DNA from: Pseudarthrobacter sulfonivorans
GTDB lineage: Bacteria; Actinomycetota; Actinomycetes; Actinomycetales; Micrococcaceae
Direction: 5' to 3'
Assembly: GCF_024391045.1 (NCBI RefSeq)
Contig: NZ_JANFCZ010000029.1
Location: 1 to 49,306 of the forward strand
DNA: 49,306 nt
The notes beneath the pieces are model-generated. The model was not told the origin of the DNA, made no database searches, and was given only the letters and a program-made list of their open reading frames with translations. Below are positions 23,973 through 33,129 of this stretch, piece after piece. Every line of letters begins with the position of its first letter. Positions within the stretch are counted from its first letter, which is position 1. The translations under genes and the position numbers were made by a program.

Positions 23973-25178
23973 ATGACACAGGCGGGACGCCAGGGTTCAC
24001 CACGTAACAGTTCGGGACGCAACAGTTCAGAACGCAATGCCGGGCAGGGCGGCGCCAGCCGCAATCCGGCGCAGGGCGGCTTCCGCGCCGCCGCCGGCAA
24101 GCGCAACCCCGGATTCGGCGGCGGCGACCGCCCCTACAAGGCTCCGAAGCCGCGCGAAGAGCGCTTTGTCGATCCCGGCGATGCCCCGGCATCGCCGGCT
24201 GGCCGCGGGGACTCTGACTGGAAGGCCTCCGCCTCATCGCGGAAGCCTGCTGCCCGGAAACCGGGCGCCAAAAAAGCCCCCGGCACCCCCGGGGCGCTCA
24301 AGCCCAAGCCACGCGCCGGTAAGCCGGGGGCCGCAGCCTCGCGTGCGTTCGGCAGCGAACGCTTCGGCCAGAATCTTGGCCCCGTCCGCAAGCCTTCACG
24401 CAAGCGCGGACCACGCGGTCCGGTCCCGCAGTCCGAAGTGCACGACGCCGACGGCACCCGGCTTCAGAAAGTCATGGCCCAGGCAGGGGTGGCATCGCGC
24501 CGCGTCTGCGAGGAAATGATCGCCGAAGGCCGGGTTGAGGTTGACGGCCAGGTGGTCACCGAGCTTGGGGTCCGTGTGGATCCCAAGACCGCTGTCATCC
24601 ACGTGGATGGGCTCCGCATCCAGCTGGACGAGAACCTCGTGTACATGGTCTTCAACAAGCCCAAGGGTGTTGTGTCCACCATGGAAGACCCCGACGGACG
24701 GCCCTGCATCAGCGATTTCGTAAGGAAATCCCACCATGGCGAACGACTGTTCCACGTTGGCAGGCTTGACGTCGCCACCGAGGGGCTGCTGCTGCTCACG
24801 AACGACGGCGAGCTGGCCAACCGGCTGACCCACCCCTCCTACGAGGTCCCGAAAACCTACCTGGTCCAGGTCCGCGGACCCTTCCCGCAGGGAATCGGCG
24901 CCCAGCTGAAGGAAGGCGTGGAACTCGAAGACGGGTTCGCCTCCGTGGACTCCTTCAGGCTGGTGGACTCCACCCCGGGCCACGTCCTCATCGAGGTTGT
25001 GCTGCACTCCGGCAAAAACCGGATTGTCCGGCGCCTGTTTGACGCTGTTGGCTTCCCGGTCCTGCGCCTGGTGCGTGTCAAGGTAGGTCCCATCGGGCTG
25101 GGCGACCAGCGCCAGGGCAGCATCCGCAACCTTGGCAAGCAGGAAGTCGGCCACCTGCTGGCATCCGTAGGGCTCTGA
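23973..25178 (+). CDS. rluB: 23S rRNA pseudouridine synthase RluB-type
   Basis: 401 residues from the ATG at 23973, with GAAGGACGGG upstream. The first 158 residues are disordered and rich in Gly, Ser, Arg, Pro and Ala. An S4 domain follows (TRLQKVMAQAGVASRRVCEE, about 160-220), then the RsuA/RluB catalytic domain with GRLDVATEGLLLLTNDG, catalytic Asp266. The family makes pseudouridine in helix 80-93 regions of 23S rRNA. The basic tail is much longer than in enteric RluB. The place between scpB and cmk matches Rv1711. Confidence 0.92.
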   Translation: MTQAGRQGSPRNSSGRNSSERNAGQGGASRNPAQGGFRAAAGKRNPGFGGGDRPYKAPKPREERFVDPGDAPASPAGRGDSDWKASASSRKPAARKPGAKKAPGTPGALKPKPRAGKPGAAASRAFGSERFGQNLGPVRKPSRKRGPRGPVPQSEVHDADGTRLQKVMAQAGVASRRVCEEMIAEGRVEVDGQVVTELGVRVDPKTAVIHVDGLRIQLDENLVYMVFNKPKGVVSTMEDPDGRPCISDFVRKSHHGERLFHVGRLDVATEGLLLLTNDGELANRLTHPSYEVPKTYLVQVRGPFPQGIGAQLKEGVELEDGFASVDSFRLVDSTPGHVLIEVVLHSGKNRIVRRLFDAVGFPVLRLVRVKVGPIGLGDQRQGSIRNLGKQEVGHLLASVGL

Positions 25179-25181
25179 GGC

Positions 25182-26291
25182 ATGTCCGCATTTCGCTCGC
25201 ACGGGCGGGGACACCTCAATGGTCCGGTCGTGGTGATCGGCACCGGCCTGCTCGGTACCAGCATCGGGCTGGGCCTTCGGGGGCGCGGCGTGCCGGTGTT
25301 CCTCTCCGATCCGTCGCCCACCAACCAGGCCGTTGCCGTGGACATCGGCGCCGGCCAGCCGTTGGGCATGCTCCGGGATGAATCGCCGGAGCTGGTAGTC
25401 GTGGCGGCACCGCCGGATGTGACGGCTACGGAAGTAGCCAAGGCGCTGGCCGCCTACCCGGACTCCGTGGTGGTGGACATTGCCAGCGTCAAAGCCGCCA
25501 TCCTGGCTGAGCTCCAGGGCAGCGGCGCGGACCTGACCCGTTATGTGGGCACGCACCCGATGGCGGGCCGCGAAAAGTCCGGTCCCGTTGCCGCCCGCGG
25601 CGAACTCTTTACGTCCATGCCGTGGGTCCTGTGCCCCGGCCCGGAGTCAACCGCTGCTGCCGTGCAGACAGCGCGTTCGCTGGCAACGGATCTTGGCGCG
25701 GTAGTTTCCGAGTTTTCGGCTGATGAACACGACCAGGCCGTTGCCCTGGTCTCGCACCTGCCCCAGATCATGTCCTCCCTGCTGGCCAGCCGCCTGCAGG
25801 GGACGCCGCTGCACGCTCTGTCCCTCGCCGGCAACGGGCTGCGGGACGTCACCAGGATCGCTGCCAGCGACCCCACCCTGTGGGTCCAGATTCTGGGCGG
25901 CAACTCCACGAAAGTGGTGGAGATCCTCTACGGTGTCCGCGAGGACCTTAACCGGCTCATCGGCACCCTGGAGGAGCCCTTGGCACCGGGCGCCCGCCTG
26001 GACCTTGCCCAGCTGATCAGCGAAGGCAACGCCGGGCAGGCCCGCATCCCGGGCAAGCACGGCGGTCCGCCGCAGGCGTATTCGTGGCTCACCGTCCTGG
26101 TGGATGACACGCCGGGCCAGATCGCCCGGCTCCTCACGGAAATTGGTGAGATTGGCGTCAACCTCGAAGACCTCCACCTTGACCACTCCTCGGGGCAGAA
26201 CGTCGGCATGGTGGAGATCTCCGTGCTGCCCAACAAGCTTGACCACCTGATCGAAGCACTCAACGACCGCGGATGGCGGGTACTGCAGTAA
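25182..26291 (+). CDS. tyrA: Prephenate dehydrogenase with ACT domain
   Basis: 369 residues. Rossmann motif VVVIGTGLLGTSIGLGL (GxGxxG at 20-25), then GTHPMAGREKSGP and the helical dimerisation region (DEHDQAVALVSHLPQ). A C-terminal ACT domain starts at LTVLVDDTPGQIARLL (about 304). It oxidises prephenate to 4-hydroxyphenylpyruvate for tyrosine synthesis, and the ACT domain suggests feedback by an aromatic amino acid. It starts 3 bp after rluB and its stop overlaps the cmk start (TAATG). Confidence 0.93.
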   Translation: MSAFRSHGRGHLNGPVVVIGTGLLGTSIGLGLRGRGVPVFLSDPSPTNQAVAVDIGAGQPLGMLRDESPELVVVAAPPDVTATEVAKALAAYPDSVVVDIASVKAAILAELQGSGADLTRYVGTHPMAGREKSGPVAARGELFTSMPWVLCPGPESTAAAVQTARSLATDLGAVVSEFSADEHDQAVALVSHLPQIMSSLLASRLQGTPLHALSLAGNGLRDVTRIAASDPTLWVQILGGNSTKVVEILYGVREDLNRLIGTLEEPLAPGARLDLAQLISEGNAGQARIPGKHGGPPQAYSWLTVLVDDTPGQIARLLTEIGEIGVNLEDLHLDHSSGQNVGMVEISVLPNKLDHLIEALNDRGWRVLQ

Positions 26292-27004
26292 TGACACAGG
26301 AACTTCTTCACACCGTGCCCGCCCTGCGCGTCGGCCGGCCTTTGGTGGTCGCCATTGACGGGCCTTCCGGGTCCGGCAAATCCAGCGTCAGCAAGGAAGT
26401 GGCCCGCAGGCTGCACCTCGCCTACCTGGACACCGGAGCCATGTACCGGGCCCTCACCTGGTTCTGCGTCACCGGCGGAATTGACCTCGCCGACGCCGCC
26501 GCCGTCGAGCAGGCGGCCCGGGACCTCGTCCTGGACATCAGCACCACACCCCAGACGGAGTACGTGCGCGTGGACGGGACCGACGTCACCGATGCCATCC
26601 GCGAGCCAGCCATTTCGTCGGCGGTCAGTGCGGTGGCCACCACCCTGGGCGCCCGGACGGAACTGATCCGCCGGCAGCGTGAACTCATCGAAAAGCACCA
26701 CCGGCGCATGGTGGTGGAAGGGCGGGACATCACCACCGTCGTCGCGCCCGGCGCTGAAGTCCGGATGCTGCTGACCGCCAGCGAGGAAGCCCGGCTGCGC
26801 CGCCGCGGCATCCAGCTGGGCGGCACCCAGAGCCCGGAACAGCTGGCCGCGCAGGTGACCCAGCGCGATGCGAAGGACTCCACGGTAGTGAACTTCACCC
26901 AGGCAGCCGACGGCGTGGTCACGCTTGATTCGTCGGACCTGGACTTCACCGAGACAGTTGACGCCGCCCTGGTGATCGTGACAAAGGTCCTCAACCGTGA
27001 CTGA
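26291..27004 (+). CDS. cmk: Cytidylate kinase
   Basis: 237 residues from the ATG at 26291, which overlaps the tyrA stop. P-loop DGPSGSGKSS at 23-32, LDTGAMYRALTW for nucleotide monophosphate binding, and VVEGRDITTVVAP downstream. It phosphorylates CMP and dCMP. The 3' end overlaps the next gene by 8 bases. Confidence 0.95.
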   Translation: MTQELLHTVPALRVGRPLVVAIDGPSGSGKSSVSKEVARRLHLAYLDTGAMYRALTWFCVTGGIDLADAAAVEQAARDLVLDISTTPQTEYVRVDGTDVTDAIREPAISSAVSAVATTLGARTELIRRQRELIEKHHRRMVVEGRDITTVVAPGAEVRMLLTASEEARLRRRGIQLGGTQSPEQLAAQVTQRDAKDSTVVNFTQAADGVVTLDSSDLDFTETVDAALVIVTKVLNRD

Positions 27005-27728
27005 CCGCGCCGCGCTTCCCTCCGGCCTGACCATGGCCTGGAGCCGGCCGGTGGGCTGGTTCCTGGACCACGTGGTGTACCGGACGTCAGTCACCGGCCG
27101 GCACAACGTACCCACCGGCGGACCGGTCATTTTTGCCGGCAACCACATCAGCTTCCTGGACGGGCCGGTGATGTTCGGCGCGTCCCCGCGCCCCATGCAC
27201 ATCCTCGTCAAGAAAGAGATGTTCAAGGGCTTCCTTGGCCGGATCCTCCATGCCTCCGGCCAACTGCCCGTGGACCGTTCCGGGGACCGGGCAGCACTGC
27301 AGCTGGGTAAGGACGTGCTCGACGCCGGCCGTTGCATCGGGATCCTTCCCGAAGGTACGCGGGGGAGCGGGCAGGCAGCGGACATCAACAACGGGGTCGC
27401 CTGGCTGGCCCTGAACTCGGGGGCGCCCGTGGTGCCAGTTGCGATCCTCGGCACCCGGACAGGCAGCGAACACCTCGACACCGTACCCAGGCCCGGGCGG
27501 CGTTTCCACGTCAGCTTCGGGAACGCCCTCACCCTCAGCCGGAACCCCGGCGAAACAGGCCGTGCTTCAATGGACAGAGCGGGATCGGAAATCCGCGCTG
27601 CGCTGGCGGGCCACGTCCAGGACACCATCGAACACAGCGGGCAGCCTTTGCCCGACGCGGATTCCCGCACGAACTTCACAGCAGTAGCCGGGACGCCGGC
27701 AGATCACCACTTAAGGAAAGTGCAATGA
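26997..27728 (+). CDS. 1-acyl-glycerol-3-phosphate acyltransferase (PlsC family)
   Basis: 243 residues from GTG 26997 inside the cmk 3' end. Acyltransferase block I is NHISFLD (His50, Asp55), and block III is the EGTR of GILPEGTRG. It transfers an acyl chain to lysophosphatidic acid in phospholipid synthesis, presumably at the membrane face. The stop overlaps the der start (ATGA). A second plsC paralogue is present at 44022. Confidence 0.9.
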   Translation: MTDRAALPSGLTMAWSRPVGWFLDHVVYRTSVTGRHNVPTGGPVIFAGNHISFLDGPVMFGASPRPMHILVKKEMFKGFLGRILHASGQLPVDRSGDRAALQLGKDVLDAGRCIGILPEGTRGSGQAADINNGVAWLALNSGAPVVPVAILGTRTGSEHLDTVPRPGRRFHVSFGNALTLSRNPGETGRASMDRAGSEIRAALAGHVQDTIEHSGQPLPDADSRTNFTAVAGTPADHHLRKVQ

Positions 27729-29275
27729 GCGATACGACTCAAACCTCCGGCCCTTTAGGCGCCGGCGAAGACGAATACACGCCCACCGGCACGGACCAGG
27801 TGGCCGAACGGCTGGCCGCCATTGGCGACGACGAAGCGGAGCTTCGCGCCGCCTCGCTCCGGGCCGGCCTGGCGGACTACGACCTCGACGAAGACGATGC
27901 GGCCCTCCTCAGCGGGGACTATGACGACGATGACTTCGACGGTCCGGTCAAGCTCGACCCCGTCCTGGCCATCATCGGGCGCCCCAACGTGGGCAAGTCA
28001 ACGCTGGTCAACCGCATCCTGGGCCGCCGCGAAGCCGTCGTGGAAGATACTCCGGGTGTCACGCGCGACCGCGTCATGTATTCGGCGCACTGGAACGGGC
28101 GCAACTTCACCCTGGTGGACACCGGCGGCTGGGAGCATGATGCCCGCGGCATCCATGCGCGCGTGGCGGAACAGGCCGAAATGGCCGTGGAACTGGCCGA
28201 CGCCGTGCTCTTCGTGGTGGATTCGGCTGTCGGAGCCACTGCCACTGACGAGGGCGTCATGAAGATGCTCCGCCGCAGCAAGAAACCGGTCATCATGGTG
28301 GCCAACAAGGTGGATGACTTCGCCCAGGAGGCAGACTCCGCCACCCTGTGGGGCCTGGGCTTCGGCGAACCCTACCCGGTCTCGGCCCTGCACGGCCGCG
28401 GCGTGGCGGACCTCCTGGACCATGTCATGGACGTCCTGCCGGAATTCTCCACCATCGAGGGCCTCGAACGCTCGGGCGGACCGCGCCGCATCGCCCTGAT
28501 CGGCCGCCCCAACGTGGGCAAGTCATCGCTCCTGAACAAGCTCGCGGGCTCCGAACGTGTGGTGGTGGACAACACCGCCGGCACCACCCGGGACCCCGTG
28601 GACGAATTCATTGACCTGGGTGACCGGACATGGCGGTTTGTTGATACCGCAGGTATCCGCCGCCGCCAGCACATGGCGCAGGGCGCGGACTACTACGCCT
28701 CGCTGCGTACGCAGGCCGCGCTCGAGAAGGCGGAGGTCGCCGTCGTGCTCCTCGCAGTCGATGAGGTGCTCAGCGAACAGGATGTCCGCATCCTGCAGCT
28801 GGCCATCGAGTCCGGCCGGGCCCTGGTGCTGGCGTTCAACAAGTGGGACCTGCTCGACGACGAACGCCGCATCTACCTGGAACGCGAGATCGAGCGGGAC
28901 CTGGCCCATGTGGCCTGGGCCCCGCGGGTCAACATCTCGGCGCTGACCGGCTGGCACAAGGACCGTCTGGTGCCTGCCCTGGACCTCGCCCTGGAAAGCT
29001 GGGACAAGCGCATCCCCACCGGCAGGCTGAATGCCTTCCTGGGTGAACTCGTGGCAGCGCACCCGCACCCGGTCCGCGGCGGCAAGCAGCCGCGCATCCT
29101 CTTCGGCACGCAGGCATCGAGCCGGCCGCCGAAGTTCGTGCTGTTCACCACCGGATTCCTGGATCCGGGCTACCGCCGCTTCATCACCCGCAGGCTCCGT
29201 GAAACCTTCGGTTTCGAAGGCACACCCATCGAAGTGAACATGCGGGTACGCGAAAAGCGCGGCAAACAGCGTTAA
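27725..29275 (+). CDS. der: Ribosome biogenesis GTPase Der (EngA)
   Basis: 516 residues from the ATG at 27725. Two Era-like GTPase domains have P-loops GRPNVGKST at 85-93 and GRPNVGKSS at 260-268, with VANKVD and FNKWD for guanine recognition, followed by a C-terminal KH-like domain (RLNAFLGELVAAHPHP). It acts in 50S subunit assembly. The first 80 residues are an acidic extension (DLDEDDAALLSGDYDDDDFD) not present in the minimal enterobacterial protein. It is the last gene of the parA-to-der run. Confidence 0.96.
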   Translation: MSDTTQTSGPLGAGEDEYTPTGTDQVAERLAAIGDDEAELRAASLRAGLADYDLDEDDAALLSGDYDDDDFDGPVKLDPVLAIIGRPNVGKSTLVNRILGRREAVVEDTPGVTRDRVMYSAHWNGRNFTLVDTGGWEHDARGIHARVAEQAEMAVELADAVLFVVDSAVGATATDEGVMKMLRRSKKPVIMVANKVDDFAQEADSATLWGLGFGEPYPVSALHGRGVADLLDHVMDVLPEFSTIEGLERSGGPRRIALIGRPNVGKSSLLNKLAGSERVVVDNTAGTTRDPVDEFIDLGDRTWRFVDTAGIRRRQHMAQGADYYASLRTQAALEKAEVAVVLLAVDEVLSEQDVRILQLAIESGRALVLAFNKWDLLDDERRIYLEREIERDLAHVAWAPRVNISALTGWHKDRLVPALDLALESWDKRIPTGRLNAFLGELVAAHPHPVRGGKQPRILFGTQASSRPPKFVLFTTGFLDPGYRRFITRRLRETFGFEGTPIEVNMRVREKRGKQR

Positions 29276-29422
29276 TTCCGACACACCGGGGGCGTGTGGG
29301 TGGCAAAGTGTCACTTGCACCCTCCGGGATCGTGTAAGCTTTTCAAGGTGGTTCGGCCGGACTGCTGAGTTGAAATCCTGGCTAACACTGGGAGTAAACG
29401 CAGCGGAGAACGGCGGAACTGA

Positions 29423-29499
<77 letters not shown>

Positions 29500-29501
29500 T
29501 G

Positions 29502-29545
29502 AAGGGCCGTTTGCCGGTATTTATACCGGCAAACGGCCCTTTTGC
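29502..29545 (+). terminator. Terminator after tRNA-Pro
   Basis: AAGGGCCGTTTGCCGGTAT at 29502-29520 has its exact complement at 29523-29541, giving up to 19 bp with a minimal loop, followed by TTTT. It starts 3 nt after the tRNA CCA. Confidence 0.9.
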
Positions 29546-29613
29546 GTAGGCGGCCCACCCGCGATGCAGAAATGCTGCCGCCGCTGCCCCTGAAGTTACT
29601 TCAGGAACCGGAG

Positions 29614-30483
29614 CTACTTCAGGAACCTGGATGTCCTGCGGTCGGCCAGGATCTTTCCATGCGTCTGGCACGTAGGGCAGTACTGCAGTGCGGTGTCCGC
29701 GAACGAGACTTCCCGGACGGTATCCCCACAGACCGGGCAGGGCTCGCCCGTGCGGGCATGGACCCGCATATGGCTGCGCTTGACGTCCTTGAGTTCACTG
29801 GGCGGCTTGCCTGCGGCTTCGGCCAGGGCCGTTCCCAGGATGCCGTGGATCGAATCGTAGAGGACCTGCACCGTGGCGCGGTCCAGGGATTTGGCGATCG
29901 CGAACGGGGAAATCCTGGCGGCGTGGAGGATTTCGTCGCTGTAGGCGTTGCCAATCCCGGCAATAACCCCCTGGCTCCGCAGGAGGCCTTTGATCTGCTG
30001 GGAACTGGAGCCCAGAATTTCCGCGAGCGTATTGGCGTCGAACCCGTCGCTGAACGGGTCGGGACCGAGTGCCGCAATGCCCGGCACCTCGCGGGGTTCG
30101 CGTACTACGTAAACCGCCAGGCTCTTCTTGGTTCCGGCCTCGGTGAGGTCCATGCCATGGCGGCCATTGGGGCCGGTGAACGTGAGCCTGGCGGCGATAT
30201 GGCTCTTGCCCAGCCGGAGTTGAGTATCGGCGGGGGAGTCGGTGAAACGGACCCAGCCCGCCCGGGCGAGGTGGAAGACGAAGGAAGGCCCCTCGGTGTC
30301 GATGCACACGAACTTACCGAAGCGCCGTACACCCGTAACAGTGCTGCCCTCCAGCGCGGTGTACGGCGGATCGGCGGTCTTCAGGACGGCGAACGAGACA
30401 ATCTGGACCTTCTGGACCACGGAGCCGCGCAGCTGTACGTCCAGGAATCCTGCCAGGCCTGCAACCTCGGGTAGCTCCGGCAC
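29614..30483 (-). CDS. Fpg/Nei-family DNA glycosylase
   Basis: 289 residues. It begins with the catalytic Pro1-Glu2 (MPELPEV) after Met removal and contains RFGKFV with the family lysine. The helix-two-turn-helix region includes IAGIGNAYSDEILHAARISP, and it ends in a zinc finger (CPVCGD and CPTCQT). It removes oxidised bases and nicks abasic sites. Whether it is an Fpg or Nei2-like enzyme cannot be decided. It converges on the tRNA and is divergent from gcvH. Confidence 0.92.
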   Translation of the reverse strand: MPELPEVAGLAGFLDVQLRGSVVQKVQIVSFAVLKTADPPYTALEGSTVTGVRRFGKFVCIDTEGPSFVFHLARAGWVRFTDSPADTQLRLGKSHIAARLTFTGPNGRHGMDLTEAGTKKSLAVYVVREPREVPGIAALGPDPFSDGFDANTLAEILGSSSQQIKGLLRSQGVIAGIGNAYSDEILHAARISPFAIAKSLDRATVQVLYDSIHGILGTALAEAAGKPPSELKDVKRSHMRVHARTGEPCPVCGDTVREVSFADTALQYCPTCQTHGKILADRRTSRFLK

Positions 30484-30571
30484 GGGACTACCTGGCGTCA
30501 GTTTCCTGTGGCTGTGATCTCATGCGTCCCATCATGTCAGAATCATCCTCAAACGCCCGGGGACTTGTGCC

Positions 30572-30577
30572 TATACT
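30572..30577 (+). promoter_or_regulatory. Candidate -10 for gcvH (TATACT)
   Basis: A near-consensus TATACT with TCAAAC 17 bp upstream as a weak -35. It predicts a leader of about 58 nt before gcvH. That leader is too short for, and does not resemble, a tandem glycine riboswitch. Confidence 0.55.
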
Positions 30578-30641
30578 TTCACCGGCGGCTTGTTTCCCAG
30601 GCCCCGTTGACATTGGTGATTGACCCGATGAAAGGCCCCTG

Positions 30642-31028
30642 ATGAGCAACATTCCCGAAGACCTGTCCTACACCGCCGAGCACGAGTGGGTAACCGCGCC
30701 GAACGCCGACGGCGTGGTCCGTGTGGGCATTACCGATTTCGCCCAGGACGCCCTCGGGGATGTTGTTTACGCCCAGATGCCCGAGGCCGGCAGCAAGGTG
30801 ACCGCGAATGAAGTGGTGGGCGAGGTGGAATCCACCAAGAGCGTCAGCGACATTTACGCCCCGGTCAGCGGCGAAGTGGTGGCGCGCAACGAATCCCTCG
30901 ACACCGACTCGGCCCTGATTAACACGGATCCGTACGGTGATGGCTGGCTGATAGAGATCAAGCTCGCCGAAGCCGACGCCGTGGACTCGCTGCTCAGTGC
31001 ATCGGAGTACGAACAGCAGGTAGGCTAA
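30642..31028 (+). CDS. gcvH: Glycine cleavage system H protein
   Basis: 128 residues, normal length. The lipoylated lysine is Lys66 in GEVESTKSVSD. H protein shuttles the aminomethyl group among the P, T and L proteins and can act as a lipoyl donor. No gcvT or gcvP is nearby; instead it heads gcvH-garA-merR-DUF151-merR, the order of Rv1826-Rv1830. AAAGG lies 8 nt before the ATG. Confidence 0.96.
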   Translation: MSNIPEDLSYTAEHEWVTAPNADGVVRVGITDFAQDALGDVVYAQMPEAGSKVTANEVVGEVESTKSVSDIYAPVSGEVVARNESLDTDSALINTDPYGDGWLIEIKLAEADAVDSLLSASEYEQQVG

Positions 31029-31172
31029 ACGTAACGGGTTTATCCGGTCCGGCCAGGGGGCGTCGTCGCACGTCATCGGCCGGATGCGGGCCCCGCGTCG
31101 GAACGGTGCGGTGTATCCCGCGGCAAATGTTGAATGCAGGCATGCGAGCTGCAGCGAAAGAGGAGGAAGCCC

Positions 31173-31649
31173 ATGGTTGGCCACAAGAAGGACCATGCCG
31201 AAGGTGAGTACGGCACGGGTGCGGCCAGGGCTTCGGAGACCACCTCGATCCATCTCACCCCTGTCACGGACGAACCCATCATCGCCCCCAGGCTGTCCAG
31301 TGAGGAACGCTTGTCCGTCGAGGCGCTGCCCGCCGGATCTGCGCTTTTGGTTGCCCACAGCGGACCGAACGCTGGCGCCCGTTTCCTGCTGGACTCGGAC
31401 ATCACCACTGCCGGCCGGCACCCGGACGCGGACATCTTCCTCGATGACGTCACGGTTTCCCGGCGCCACGTGGAGTTCCGCCGCACTCCCCGGAGCTTTG
31501 AAGTGGTGGACACCGGCAGCCTTAACGGAACGTACGTCAACCATGACCGCGTGGACAGTGTTGAACTCAAATCCGGGAACGAAGTCCAGATCGGCAAGTT
31601 CCGCCTCACCTTCTACCTGAGCCCTGCCCGCGCAGCAGGCCGCGCCTGA
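31173..31649 (+). CDS. garA: FHA-domain regulator GarA/OdhI
   Basis: 158 residues from the ATG at 31173, which has AGGAGG. The N-terminal tail carries SETTSIHL, with Thr23 and Thr24 matching the paired threonines that PknB/PknG-type kinases phosphorylate in GarA and OdhI. The FHA domain (about 58-150) shows GRHPDADI (Arg82), VSRRH (Ser96, His99) and SLNGTYV (Asn118). The unphosphorylated protein inhibits 2-oxoglutarate dehydrogenase and adjusts glutamate metabolism in relatives. The 144-bp gap after gcvH shows no clear promoter. Confidence 0.94.
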   Translation: MVGHKKDHAEGEYGTGAARASETTSIHLTPVTDEPIIAPRLSSEERLSVEALPAGSALLVAHSGPNAGARFLLDSDITTAGRHPDADIFLDDVTVSRRHVEFRRTPRSFEVVDTGSLNGTYVNHDRVDSVELKSGNEVQIGKFRLTFYLSPARAAGRA

Positions 31650-31666
31650 TTCAGGGACGCTTGCCT

Positions 31667-32389
31667 GTGGCAATGGCACAACCGGAACGCCGGGGGCCCC
31701 ACGTCCTGAACATCGGGGAAGTCCTCGCCCAACTCAGCGCCGACTTCCCCGGTATGAGCGCGTCGAAAATCAGGTTCCTCGAGGAGAAGGGTCTGATCAA
31801 CCCGCGCCGGACCCCGGCCGGCTACCGGCAGTACGCGGAGAGCGATGTTGAGCGCCTCCGCTTTGTGCTCGCACTCCAGCGCGACCAGTATCTGCCCCTG
31901 AAAGTCATCAAGGACTATCTTGATGCGATCGACAGGGGAGAACGCCCCGAGAACCTGCCCCCCGGCGTCGTGGTTTCACCGCGGATCGTCTCCGACGAAC
32001 TGGCAGCGGAGCTCCAAAACCGAGGACGGAAATTCAGTGAAGAGCAGCTGCGGGCCGAATCGGGTGCGAGCGTCCCGCTGCTCCAATCGCTGCTGAGCTT
32101 TGGACTCATCAGCCACAGCAACGGCAAGTTTGATGAGCATGCGCTCCAAGTGGCCAGGGCATGCGTGCAGTTGGAGGGCCACGGCCTGGAGCCGCGCCAC
32201 CTGCGTCCTTTCCAGGCCGCCGCGGAACGCGAATTCGGGCTCGTGGAGCGGGCGGTTGCCCCGCTGGCGTCCCGTCGCGATTCCGCTTCCCAGGCGCGGG
32301 CCGCCGAAGCTGCCCGCGAAATTTCCGACCTCTGCCTGATCCTGCACCGGGCCCTGGTGCAGGACCGCATCTCGCGTATGGACATCTGA
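31667..32389 (+). CDS. MerR-family regulator, FtsR type
   Basis: About 240 residues. In-frame starts are TTG 31661, GTG 31667 and ATG 31673; AGGGA is best spaced for GTG 31667. The MerR helix-turn-helix is at the N-terminus (LNIGEVLAQLSADFPGMSASKIRFLEEKGLI split over two helices, then GYRQYAESDVERL). A long C-terminal effector or dimer region lacks the metal-binding cysteines. The Rv1828/FtsR homologue in corynebacteria activates ftsZ (recalled). The stop overlaps the next gene (TGATG). Confidence 0.9.
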   Translation: MAMAQPERRGPHVLNIGEVLAQLSADFPGMSASKIRFLEEKGLINPRRTPAGYRQYAESDVERLRFVLALQRDQYLPLKVIKDYLDAIDRGERPENLPPGVVVSPRIVSDELAAELQNRGRKFSEEQLRAESGASVPLLQSLLSFGLISHSNGKFDEHALQVARACVQLEGHGLEPRHLRPFQAAAEREFGLVERAVAPLASRRDSASQARAAEAAREISDLCLILHRALVQDRISRMDI

Positions 32390-32892
32390 TGATCGAAGTC
32401 GAGATTGTAGGCGTTCGCATCGAACTGCCGTCCAACCAGCCGCTGGTCCTGCTCCGCGAGATGCATGGTGAACGCCATGTGCCGATTTGGATTGGAACCC
32501 CCGAAGCCAGCGCCATTGCCCTCGCCCAGCAAGGCGTTGTCCCCCCGCGGCCCATGACCCACGACCTGCTCGTGGACGTGGTGGAATCCCTGGGGCATTC
32601 CGTTGTCAGCGTGAATATCGTGGCTGTGGAGGACAACATCTTCTACGGCCAGCTCCAGTTCGAGAACGGCATCACCGTCAGTTCCCGGGCGTCGGATGCA
32701 CTGGCCATTGCGCTGCGGGCAAAGTGCCGCATCTGGTGCGCTGACTCGGTGATGGACGAAGCCGGGGTGCGCATCACCGAACACGACGAGGGCGAGGACA
32801 CCGAGCCCGGTCCCACGGTGGACGAGGAGCGGGAACTGCGGCGCTTCCGGGAGTTCCTGGACGACGTGGAACCCGAGGATTTCGACGGCTAA
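32389..32892 (+). CDS. DUF151 bifunctional nuclease-like protein
   Basis: 167 residues from the ATG at 32389, overlapping the merR stop by one base. The BFN/DUF151 domain (about 1-130) contains VPIWIGTPEASAIAL and the stretch ISSRASDALAIALR-like (VSSRASDALAIALRAKC). An acidic tail of about 35 residues follows. Nuclease activity was reported for distant relatives; the role in actinobacteria is unclear. It lies between two MerR regulators in a conserved order (Rv1829). Confidence 0.9.
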   Translation: MIEVEIVGVRIELPSNQPLVLLREMHGERHVPIWIGTPEASAIALAQQGVVPPRPMTHDLLVDVVESLGHSVVSVNIVAVEDNIFYGQLQFENGITVSSRASDALAIALRAKCRIWCADSVMDEAGVRITEHDEGEDTEPGPTVDEERELRRFREFLDDVEPEDFDG

Positions 32893-32957
32893 GGTCTCAT
32901 TAAGGTTAAAGTGGAGGCTGAAAGTTCCGACACGCCCGCGCGATCCGTCCGGGGTCT

Positions 32958-32986
32958 TTGACCTGCGGCCCCCGCGGGCCTAACGT
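32958..32986 (+). promoter_or_regulatory. Promoter for the second merR gene
   Basis: TTGACC (32958-32963), 17-bp spacer and TAACGT (32981-32986) form one of the best sigma-70-type promoters in the window. It predicts a leader of about 137 nt before the GTG at 33130. The rest of the 237-bp gap holds no ORF. Confidence 0.65.
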
Positions 32987-33129
32987 CGAAGGTATCAAGC
33001 TCCCATTGCTTACAGCAGCCCCGCAAGTCACACTGTAAAAGTACGACCCCGCGAAATTACACACATGGACTTCATGCGTGCACTGGCTGGTGCAGTGGTC
33101 CCCGGGAGCTTACACGAAGGAGGATCCAG

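Noticed and set aside
30484..30641. Glycine riboswitch upstream of gcvH
   Set aside because: The predicted leader is only about 58 nt after TATACT, too short for the aptamer, and no paired aptamer-like stems are visible.
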